From CAZPFP01 sp964585895 (GTDB taxonomy: Bacteria > Patescibacteriota > Microgenomatia > PFEM01 > JAHIFH01), in the NCBI GenBank assembly GCA_964585895.1, contig CAZPFP010000023.1, positions 1 to 11,821 on the forward strand: DNA of 11,821 nt, in the 5' to 3' direction. A program made the position numbers and the translations under genes. Below are positions 6,106 to 11,821 of the stretch, piece by piece; the stretch's first letter is position 1; each line of letters begins with the position of its first letter. The notes under the pieces are model-generated. The model did no database searches. It was not told the origin of the DNA and saw nothing but the letters and a program-made list of their open reading frames with translations.

Positions 6106-8040
6106 CTAGATATCTAAATTAGCTGTTTTAGCATGTGTTTGAATAAACCTTTTTCTTGGTGGCACTTCGGAGCCCATGAGAGTAGTGAAAACCTGATCCG
6201 CTTTTTGGATATCCTCGATGGTGACTTTTTTAAGAATTCTTTTCTCTGGATTCATGGTTGTTTCCCATAATTGATTTGGATTCATTTCTCCAAGCCCTTT
6301 ATATCTCTGAAGACTGATATTTTTCTTGCCTTTACCTTTTTCAGCAATAATTTCCTCTTTCCCCTCTTCATTATAAGCGTAAAAACTCTCTTTGCCAATC
6401 TGGATTTTGTATAAAGGAGGCATAGCAATGTAAAGATGACCATTTTCTATTACTTGCTCTAGATGACGGTAAAAGAAGGTGAGGAGAAGAGTAGCAATGT
6501 GTTGGCCATCAACATCAGCATCACACATAATGATAACCCTATGATAACGCAGTCTTTTGGGGTTAAGGGTTTCGCCGATACCCATACCGAGAGCAACAAT
6601 TAAATCCTTGAGCTCTTCAAATTTGATGATTTTGTCTAATTGAGCTCTTTCCGTGTTAAGGATTTTTCCTCCTAAAGGGAGGATTGCTTGGAAACGACGA
6701 TCTCTTCCCTGCTTGGCCGAACCTCCGGCAGAGTCTCCTTCAACAATGAAAAGTTCTGATTTGCTTGGCTCTTTTTCTTGGCAGTCAGCTAGTTTGCCTG
6801 GCAAGCCCAATCCAGTTAATTCTCCTTTTCTGATGACTGCTTCTTTAGCGGCTCTGGCGGCTAAACGGGCACGGGCTGCCAGGGCAATTTTTTCAATAAT
6901 TCTTCGAGCTTCACCAGGATGTTCTTCAAAAAAAGTATCTAGCCCCTCTTTAGCCGTTGTTGCCACTAGACCCTGGGCTTCTGGGTTATTAAGCCTGGTT
7001 TTGGTTTGCGATTCAAATTGAATTTTGTTAATTGGGATTTTTACCGCCACTACTGCTGTTAAGCCTTCGATGGTATCCGTGCCGATAAAGCCATTGCCTT
7101 CCTTAATGGCGCCACTTTTCTTGGCGTAATCGTTAATCGCTCTTGTCAGCGCCATTTTGAAACCAGTTAGATGAGTGCCGCCGTCTTTAGTATTAATGAC
7201 GTTGACGAATGACTGAATGTTTTCTGAATAGCCGTCGTTGTATTGAATGGCGATTTCCATTTCCATCCCATTGGCCTGACCATCGATATGAATAACATTG
7301 TGAATTGTTTTTTTATTGCGATTGAGGTGTTTAACTAGAGAGCGAATTCCCCCCTCGAAATAAAAATTCTTGGTGATATTTTTTCGTTCATCTTTGAGAT
7401 GAAATCTAATCCCCGGAATCAGATAGGCTCTTTCTCGGACTGTTTGCTCAATGAATTTATAATTAAATTCAATTTTTTTGAAAACCTTTTTATCAGGGAG
7501 AAAAGTAGTAATTGTGCCCGTATCCTTGGCTTTGCCGATTTGTTTCAATCTAGTTATTGGCTTGCCGCGTTTGTATTCTTGAACATAAGCCTTACCTTGA
7601 CGATGAACTTCTACCCTAAGCCATTGAGATAAAGCGTTAACCACCGAAACTCCTACGCCGTGAAGTCCACCTGAAGCTTTATAAACACCCTCATCAAACT
7701 TTGCCCCGGCATGGAGCTTGGTCATGGCTACCTCAAGACCAGAAAGGCCTGATTTGTGTTTATCAACCGGAATACCCCGACCGTCATCCTGAACTTCAGC
7801 GCTGCCGTTTTCTTTTAAAGTGACCCAGACGCTCTTGGCGAAGCCCGCTAAAGATTCATCAATAGAATTGTCAATTACCTCAGTAATCAGATGGTGAAAA
7901 CCCTTTTCGTCAGTTGAGCCAATATACATTCCCGGACGCTTTCTAACTGGCTCTAAACCCTCAAGGACTCTTATTTGAGCCGCTGTGTAAGTGGAAAGAA
8001 TATCTTTTTTTTCTTTAGTTTTCTCTGTCTTTTTATCCAT
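6106..8040 (-). CDS. gyrB: DNA gyrase subunit B
   Basis: ATPase subunit of DNA gyrase, 644 residues from ATG 8040; an in-frame TTG at 8055 would add five residues (numbering below is from that TTG). The GHKL ATPase domain shows E59 and N63 in ITEVIDNSIDE, DDGRGIP at 90-96, the glycine-rich lid GGLHGVGVSVVN at 129-140, and the transducer QTK loop at 350-352. The TOPRIM domain has EGDSAGG at 439-445 and the metal-binding triad DADVDG (D512, D514, D516), followed by the conserved RYKGLGEMNPNQLWETTM. The length matches the short GyrB class without the E. coli 165-residue insertion. The ATG start is preferred because the TTG lies in a motif resembling the gyrA upstream element. A predicted promoter lies in the 101-bp gap after holB. 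Confidence 0.97.
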   Translation of the reverse strand: MDKKTEKTKEKKDILSTYTAAQIRVLEGLEPVRKRPGMYIGSTDEKGFHHLITEVIDNSIDESLAGFAKSVWVTLKENGSAEVQDDGRGIPVDKHKSGLSGLEVAMTKLHAGAKFDEGVYKASGGLHGVGVSVVNALSQWLRVEVHRQGKAYVQEYKRGKPITRLKQIGKAKDTGTITTFLPDKKVFKKIEFNYKFIEQTVRERAYLIPGIRFHLKDERKNITKNFYFEGGIRSLVKHLNRNKKTIHNVIHIDGQANGMEMEIAIQYNDGYSENIQSFVNVINTKDGGTHLTGFKMALTRAINDYAKKSGAIKEGNGFIGTDTIEGLTAVVAVKIPINKIQFESQTKTRLNNPEAQGLVATTAKEGLDTFFEEHPGEARRIIEKIALAARARLAARAAKEAVIRKGELTGLGLPGKLADCQEKEPSKSELFIVEGDSAGGSAKQGRDRRFQAILPLGGKILNTERAQLDKIIKFEELKDLIVALGMGIGETLNPKRLRYHRVIIMCDADVDGQHIATLLLTFFYRHLEQVIENGHLYIAMPPLYKIQIGKESFYAYNEEGKEEIIAEKGKGKKNISLQRYKGLGEMNPNQLWETTMNPEKRILKKVTIEDIQKADQVFTTLMGSEVPPRKRFIQTHAKTANLDI

Positions 8041-8055
8041 TTCTAACAGACACAA
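8041..8055 (-). promoter_or_regulatory. Degenerate copy of the gyrA upstream tail, next to the gyrB start
   Basis: The 15 nt directly before the gyrB ATG read TTGTGTCTGTTAGAA on the minus strand. This matches TTGTTTCTCGTTAGAA of the gyrA and pilT elements at 14 of 16 positions with one gap and one mismatch. There is no hairpin-plus-GATAAGAA part here, so a shared regulatory site is possible but the match is short. Confidence 0.25.
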
Positions 8056-8110
8056 AATTGGCAGGGAGGAAATTGAAGCTCTTTACCCTACCGACTAATA
8101 AACTGACTCT

Positions 8111-8139
8111 ATTTTACCAATTTTTGGAAGCTGATGCAA
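8111..8139 (-). promoter_or_regulatory. Predicted gyrB promoter
   Basis: Minus strand: -35 TTGCAT (8139-8134), 17-bp spacer, -10 TAAAAT (8116-8111), in the gap just after the holB stop. The predicted start near 8104 gives a leader of about 64 nt before gyrB ATG 8040. An AAGCT/AGCTT hairpin (8128-8143) overlaps the -35 and the holB stop codon. The -10 is strong (5 of 6); the -35 is modest (3 of 6). Confidence 0.5.
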
Positions 8140-8141
8140 GC

Positions 8142-8870
8142 TTATCTTAAGTGGGGATAAGAGAGAAAAAGATTTTCAATTGCCAGGTGAAAATTAACAT
8201 TAGCGACTAACATTTTTCTTATTTGTTCGGTGTTTTTGAGAGCCTTTTCGATTTGCTGAAGACTTAGTTTTTCTAGGAAACCAGGTCCCTTTTCATCCAC
8301 CCCGGTTTTTGCCAGTAAAAATTGGCGCCAGAGAAAAAGTAAATTCTCAGTCAACTTAAGAGCCTGATCTTTATTTTTAACTAGAGTTAAGCTTAGTTTC
8401 ACTCTTTCCCCTACTCTTTGAAATAACAGATGGTTTAAAGTTTCTGTTAGTTGTTCAATGTCTTTTGGTGAAAGGACGATTTGGCTTGTGGCTGGAAGAC
8501 GAGTAATTTTTGCTCGCGAAATTATCGTGGGCAAGAAAATCTCTGAATGACTAGCAAGAAGGATGATTAAAGAATGGGCTGGTGGTTCTTCTAAGGTTTT
8601 CAGGAGTGAATTTTGGGCAGGAAAGGTTAGCTTATCTGCCTCCAAAATCAAACCAATTTTTATTTCTGCCTGATAAGGGCGGCGACTGAGAAATTTTTTT
8701 AAACCCCTAATTTGGTTGATACCGATTGAATTATCTGACCTAATCACCAAAACATCCACTGGGGGTTTGTCTAAATTAATTGGCTGGCGATAAAAAGGGT
8801 GGATAAGTTTTTGGGCAATCCTAATTCTTTCCTCATCCAAGCCACCAATAATTAATTGAGATGTTATCAT
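8142..8870 (-). CDS. holB: DNA polymerase III delta-prime subunit (clamp loader)
   Basis: 242-residue AAA+-like clamp-loader protein. The diagnostic block is SIGINQIRGLKKFLSRRP at 48-64 and LILEADKLTFPAQNSLLKTLEEPP at 74-97, followed by LILLASHSEIFLPTIISRA, where ISRA (117-120) takes the place of the clamp-loader SRC motif. As in other delta-prime proteins there is no working Walker A: the N-terminus reads SQLIIGGLDEERIR. It also lacks the four-cysteine zinc module seen in E. coli HolB and is about 90 residues shorter, as expected of a reduced genome. Delta-prime helps DnaX load the sliding clamp onto primed DNA. The gene is divergent from pilB (47 bp apart) and upstream of gyrB in the same direction. 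No Shine-Dalgarno is visible. Confidence 0.88.
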   Translation of the reverse strand: MITSQLIIGGLDEERIRIAQKLIHPFYRQPINLDKPPVDVLVIRSDNSIGINQIRGLKKFLSRRPYQAEIKIGLILEADKLTFPAQNSLLKTLEEPPAHSLIILLASHSEIFLPTIISRAKITRLPATSQIVLSPKDIEQLTETLNHLLFQRVGERVKLSLTLVKNKDQALKLTENLLFLWRQFLLAKTGVDEKGPGFLEKLSLQQIEKALKNTEQIRKMLVANVNFHLAIENLFLSYPHLR

Positions 8871-8880
8871 AGCTGGTGGT

Positions 8881-8910
8881 TTGACATTTTAGCAGAAAAC
8901 AAGATAAGAT
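8881..8910 (+). promoter_or_regulatory. Predicted pilB promoter
   Basis: A perfect -35 TTGACA (8881-8886) is followed after 18 bp by TAAGAT (8905-8910, 4 of 6 matches). Start of transcription would fall at about 8917, one base before the pilB ATG at 8918, so the mRNA may be leaderless. The bases before the ATG (AGAAGAG) are purine-rich but too close to work as a normal Shine-Dalgarno. Confidence 0.6.
8886..8894 (-). promoter_or_regulatory. Predicted extended -10 promoter for holB
   Basis: The minus strand reads TGCTAAAAT, an extended -10 (TGN plus a 5-of-6 hexamer). The predicted start is near 8879, giving a leader of about 9 nt before holB ATG 8870. It overlaps the -35 box of the divergent pilB promoter by one base and lies inside its spacer, so the two promoters would compete. 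No clear -35 was found. Confidence 0.4.
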
Positions 8911-8917
8911 AGAAGAG

Positions 8918-10666
8918 ATGGCTGAACCTGCCCAAAAGAAATCAGCTCCTCAAGTTACTCAAACTGGAACGACTATTCCTACCCTGCTTGGCGTTCTGGC
9001 TAATCAGAGGATTCTTTCTCCAGAACAAATAGAAAAAGTCAGGGTTGAAGAGGCAAATACTGGTCGAGAAGTAAAGGAAATTATTCTCGAACATAACTAT
9101 GCCTCAATTGAACAATTAGCCAAAGCTGAGTCTCTAGTTTATTACATCCCTTTCGTCGATCTTGGCCAAACGGCCGCTTCTCCGGAAAGTTTAGGAAAGC
9201 TACCCCGAGCTGTAGCTGAACGCTACATGGTTCTTCCTTTTGCTTACAACACCAATATTAATCTTCTCTCCCTGGCGATGGCTGACCCGAAGGATCTTCA
9301 GGCAATTGAGTTTGTTGAAAAGAAATCAGGAGCAAAAATCCAACCTTTTATATCCACGCCTGAGCAAATTAAAAAAGCGATTGCCATTAATTATGAGGAA
9401 AGTCTTTCTACCGAGGTTAAAGCAGCTCTTAAAGAAACAGCGCCAGTTAAAGGCGTTCCGGTGGATATTACCAAATTAGGTGAGATTATTCGGGAAGCAC
9501 CGATTGCCAAGATTGTTTCTACTCTTTTGGAATTTGCGGTCAAAGGCAGGGCTTCGGATATTCACATTGAGCCTGAAGAAGAAAAAACGAGAGTCAGGTA
9601 TCGGATTGACGGCATTATGCATGAGAGATTGGTTTTGCCTAAAAAAGTTCACGAGGGTCTTATTTCTCGAATTAAGATTCTTTCCGGTATGAAGATTGAC
9701 GAGAAACGTCTTCCTCAAGACGGGCGCTTTTCTTTTAAAGCCGATGGTCAGGAGGTTGACTTGCGAGTTTCTTGTCTGCCCACTGTTCACGGCGAGAAAA
9801 TTGTCATGAGATTATTGAAAAAAAGCGGCGGCGTTCTTGATTTACCGGAACTGGGTCTAAGAGGTACGGCTTTAAAGAATTTCCATGAAGCCGTTCTTCG
9901 TCCCCATGGCATTATTATTGTTTGTGGGCCGACCGGTTCAGGTAAAACAACCACCCTTTACTCTGGCTTATCCAAGATTAGTACTCCTAAGGTGAATATT
10001 ATTACTTTAGAAGACCCGGTTGAGTATGAAATACCGGGGGTTAATCAGGTCCAAGTCAATCCTGCCGCAGGCTTGACTTTTGCCACGGGATTAAGAAGTC
10101 TTGTTCGTCAAGACCCGGATATTATTATGGTGGGTGAAATACGGGACAAAGAAACCACCGGTTTAGCCGTTCAGGCGGCCTTGACCGGACATTTGGTTTT
10201 CTCAACTCTCCACACTAATGATGCCGCCGGGGCTATTCCCCGTTTGGTTGACTTAGGGGCAGAGCCGTTTTTATTGGCTTCCTCAATTAGTTGTGTTATC
10301 GCTCAGCGGATAGTGAGGAAGATTTGCCCTGATTGTAAAGAAGAATACCCTGCCCTTCCGGAGATAGTGGCGGATTTTAAGAAGATTTTGGGCAATCTTT
10401 ATAAACATGGAGAAAAACCTAAACTCTTTCGAGGTAAGAAATGTCCTAAGTGTAATAATACTGGCTATCTAGGTAGAATCGGGATTTTTGAGGTGATGCC
10501 GATTTCTGAGAAACTTGGTCGTTTGACCATGGAAAGAGCTTCGGCAGTCGATATTGAGAAGCAAGCGGTTGAGGAAGGAATGATTACTATGAAACAAGAT
10601 GGTTACTTGAAAGTTTTAGAAGGAATCACTACTATAGAAGAAGTCATAAGAGTAGCTGAGGAGTAG
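8918..10666 (+). CDS. pilB: Type IV pilus assembly ATPase PilB
   Basis: 582-residue GspE/PilB-type secretion ATPase that powers pilus extension from the cytoplasmic face of the membrane. An N-terminal MshEN/T2SSE_N region covers about 20-160 and the N2 domain begins near 188. The ATPase core has Walker A GPTGSGKTTT at 337-346, the Asp box IITLEDPVEYE at 361-371, Walker B DIIMVGEIRD at 401-410 and the His box GHLVFSTLHTND at 424-435. A tetracysteine zinc site, C470-x2-C473 and C509-x2-C512, is typical of PilB/GspE and absent from PilT. There is no signal peptide. It is probably the first gene of a pil operon: its own promoter is at 8881-8910 and pilT follows after 5 bp. Its last two Glu codons also form the pilT Shine-Dalgarno. 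Confidence 0.96.
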   Translation: MAEPAQKKSAPQVTQTGTTIPTLLGVLANQRILSPEQIEKVRVEEANTGREVKEIILEHNYASIEQLAKAESLVYYIPFVDLGQTAASPESLGKLPRAVAERYMVLPFAYNTNINLLSLAMADPKDLQAIEFVEKKSGAKIQPFISTPEQIKKAIAINYEESLSTEVKAALKETAPVKGVPVDITKLGEIIREAPIAKIVSTLLEFAVKGRASDIHIEPEEEKTRVRYRIDGIMHERLVLPKKVHEGLISRIKILSGMKIDEKRLPQDGRFSFKADGQEVDLRVSCLPTVHGEKIVMRLLKKSGGVLDLPELGLRGTALKNFHEAVLRPHGIIIVCGPTGSGKTTTLYSGLSKISTPKVNIITLEDPVEYEIPGVNQVQVNPAAGLTFATGLRSLVRQDPDIIMVGEIRDKETTGLAVQAALTGHLVFSTLHTNDAAGAIPRLVDLGAEPFLLASSISCVIAQRIVRKICPDCKEEYPALPEIVADFKKILGNLYKHGEKPKLFRGKKCPKCNNTGYLGRIGIFEVMPISEKLGRLTMERASAVDIEKQAVEEGMITMKQDGYLKVLEGITTIEEVIRVAEE

Positions 10667-10671
10667 GGAAA

Positions 10672-11733
10672 ATGGAAATTAAAAGACTATTAGAAATTAC
10701 TGTCAATAAAGGTGCTTCTGACCTTCATTTGATTACCAAGGCGCCGCCAATGTTGAGGATTCAGGGGAACTTGACGCCGATTGTCGGGCTAGAGCCATTA
10801 TCTAAAGAACAAGCGGAGGGGTTGATTTTTGATTTAGTTAACGAGGAACAGAAAGAAATTTTGTTAGTCAATAAGGAAATTGATTTTTCTTTTGCCTTTG
10901 GCGAGCTGGCTCGTTTTCGAGCTAATGCTTATTATCAAAAAGGGGCCCTAGCTGTTGCTCTTCGTTTAATCCCAATGAAGATTCCCTCTATTGAAGAGTT
11001 GAATCTTCCCGAAATCTGTCATGCTTTTACCAAATTAAAACAAGGTTTTATTTTAGTAGTTGGTCCCACTAGTCATGGTAAATCCACTACTTTGTCTTCT
11101 ATTATCGAGGAAATTAATCAGAATCGAGCCGAACATATTGTTATTATTGAAGACCCGATAGAATATGTTTTTTCTCATCATAAATCAATTATTTCCCAGC
11201 GAGAGTTAAAGAGTGATACTCATTCTTGGTCTATTGCCCTTCGTTCTTGTTTAAGAGAAGACCCAAATGTGGTAATGATTGGTGAAATGAGGGATTTAGA
11301 AACAATATCAATGGCGTTAACCATTGCCGAAACCGGACATTTGGTTTTTTCCACTCTTCATACTAACTCGGCGGCCCAATCAATTGACCGGATTATTGAT
11401 GTTTTCCCAGAGCATCAGCAAGGACAGATAAGAATGCAGCTCTCAGCTACTCTTGAAGCGATTGTTTCCCAAAGACTCCTTCCTTGTCTGGGCGGCGGCA
11501 GAATTCCTACCACAGAGATTTTAGTGGCCACCCCAGCAGTAAGAACAGTCATTAGAGAGGGAAAGACCCATATGATTGATAATATCATTCAGACCTCGGC
11601 CGAGATGGGCATGAGAATGCTGGAAATGGACTTAGCCAGATTAGTCAAAGAAGGTAAAATTAGTCTTGAGGTAGCCCAAAACTATGCTTTTCGGCCGGAA
11701 GAGCTAATGAAACTAACCAGGAAGGGCCGATAA
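10672..11733 (+). CDS. pilT: Type IV pilus retraction ATPase PilT
   Basis: 353-residue PilT-type ATPase that drives pilus disassembly and hence twitching, adhesion control and DNA uptake. The N-terminal PAS-like domain carries ASDLHL at 15-20. The core has Walker A GPTSHGKSTT at 131-140, in which Ser-His replaces the usual Gly-Ser but GKS is intact, the Asp box IIEDPIEY at 158-165, Walker B VVMIGEMRD at 200-208 and the His box GHLVFSTLHTNS at 222-233. AVRTVIRE at 289-296 matches the AIRNLIRE motif of PilT, and the PilB zinc cysteines are missing; both argue for PilT rather than a second PilB. AGGAG lies 8 nt before the ATG, inside the end of pilB. The gene is followed at once by a hairpin and tandem repeats. 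Confidence 0.94.
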   Translation: MEIKRLLEITVNKGASDLHLITKAPPMLRIQGNLTPIVGLEPLSKEQAEGLIFDLVNEEQKEILLVNKEIDFSFAFGELARFRANAYYQKGALAVALRLIPMKIPSIEELNLPEICHAFTKLKQGFILVVGPTSHGKSTTLSSIIEEINQNRAEHIVIIEDPIEYVFSHHKSIISQRELKSDTHSWSIALRSCLREDPNVVMIGEMRDLETISMALTIAETGHLVFSTLHTNSAAQSIDRIIDVFPEHQQGQIRMQLSATLEAIVSQRLLPCLGGGRIPTTEILVATPAVRTVIREGKTHMIDNIIQTSAEMGMRMLEMDLARLVKEGKISLEVAQNYAFRPEELMKLTRKGR

Positions 11734-11783
11734 GAATCTCTCGAAATTTCGAGAGTACCTTGTTTCTCGTTAGAACTCAAAAT
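11729..11783 (+). repeat. Conserved hairpin-plus-tail element, copy B (after pilT)
   Basis: GATAAGAA (11729-11736) spans the pilT TAA stop. It is followed by the perfect 18-bp palindrome CTCTCGAAATTTCGAGAG (11738-11755) and the 25-nt tail (11759-11783) with core GTTTCTCGTTAGAAC, identical to the tail before gyrA. The hairpin arms have no sequence identity with the TCCGC/GCGGA arms of copy A, yet the hairpin occupies the same place, so structure rather than sequence appears conserved there. It lacks a T-run directly after the stem, so it is not a standard intrinsic terminator. Confidence 0.75.
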
Positions 11784-11821
11784 AAGGAGTACCTTGTTTC
11801 TCGTTAGAACTCAAAATAAGG
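11753..11821 (+). repeat. 34-bp tandem direct repeat at the window end
   Basis: Two identical 34-bp units, 11753-11786 and 11787-11820, each starting GAGTACC and ending AAAATAAG; the final base, G, fits the start of a third. Counting from ATAAG, the array reads as one unit with the hairpin (11730-11781), one without it (11782-11815) and the start of another (11816-11821). There are no unique spacers. The abrupt end within the array is what an assembly break at a repeat would look like. Confidence 0.85.

Noticed and set aside
8041..8055. TTG at 8055 as the gyrB start.
   Set aside because: An ATG five codons later opens a normal GyrB N-terminus (MDKKTEK), and the extra codons fall in a motif similar to the gyrA upstream region.
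8056..8141. tRNA or small RNA gene in the gaps.
   Set aside because: All gaps are under about 110 bp and show promoter boxes or the repeat element; no cloverleaf or tRNA T-loop signature was seen.
11738..11755. The palindrome after pilT as an ordinary intrinsic terminator.
   Set aside because: The stem is good but is followed by GTACC or TACC, not a T-run, and the same architecture occurs before gyrA where termination would block the gene unless it is regulated.
11753..11821. CRISPR array at the window end.
   Set aside because: The repeats follow one another with no unique spacers between them, and no cas genes are present.

Overview
The window looks like a piece of a small-genome Candidate Phyla Radiation (Patescibacteria) bacterium, possibly Microgenomates-like. 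This is an inference from several things together: moderate-to-low GC, tight gene packing, few Shine-Dalgarno sequences (clear ones only before ppa and pilT), a short zinc-less DNA polymerase III delta-prime, a pilB-pilT pair, and generally compact proteins. TGA is used as a normal stop (end of the first gene), so there is no sign of UGA recoding.

Layout. Positions 4-1773 (+) carry a HAD-fold 5'-nucleotidase-like protein and a complete XerC/D-type tyrosine recombinase, 6 bp apart. The recombinase converges on, and overlaps by 53 bp, a minus-strand LuxR-type regulator with two helix-turn-helix regions (1721-2380). A minus-strand block follows, in transcription order holB (8870-8142), gyrB (8040-6106), ppa (6050-5505), gyrA (5453-2856) and a Nudix hydrolase gene (2845-2452) broken by one extra C just before its Nudix box. 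A divergent promoter region at 8871-8917 separates holB from pilB (8918-10666, +), which is followed 5 bp later by pilT (10672-11733, +). The window ends in a tandem repeat.

Functionally there are three themes. The two gyrase subunits, with pyrophosphatase between them and a Nudix enzyme behind, form a DNA topology and nucleotide housekeeping block, with the clamp-loader subunit delta-prime upstream. PilB and PilT are the extension and retraction ATPases of a type IV pilus; a pilC gene would be expected beyond the window end but cannot be seen. The recombinase, HAD phosphatase and LuxR protein are of less certain role.

The most unusual signal is a 54-55 nt element present twice: between ppa and gyrA (minus strand, 5452-5505) and directly after pilT (plus strand, 11729-11783). 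Both copies begin GATAAGAA at the stop codon of the upstream gene, then carry a hairpin with conserved position but different sequence, then share an identical 25-nt tail. After pilT the tail is repeated in tandem with a 34-bp period up to the window edge. A degenerate 15-nt version sits immediately before the gyrB start. This could be a structured RNA or operator element, or a dispersed intergenic repeat; the sequence alone does not decide.
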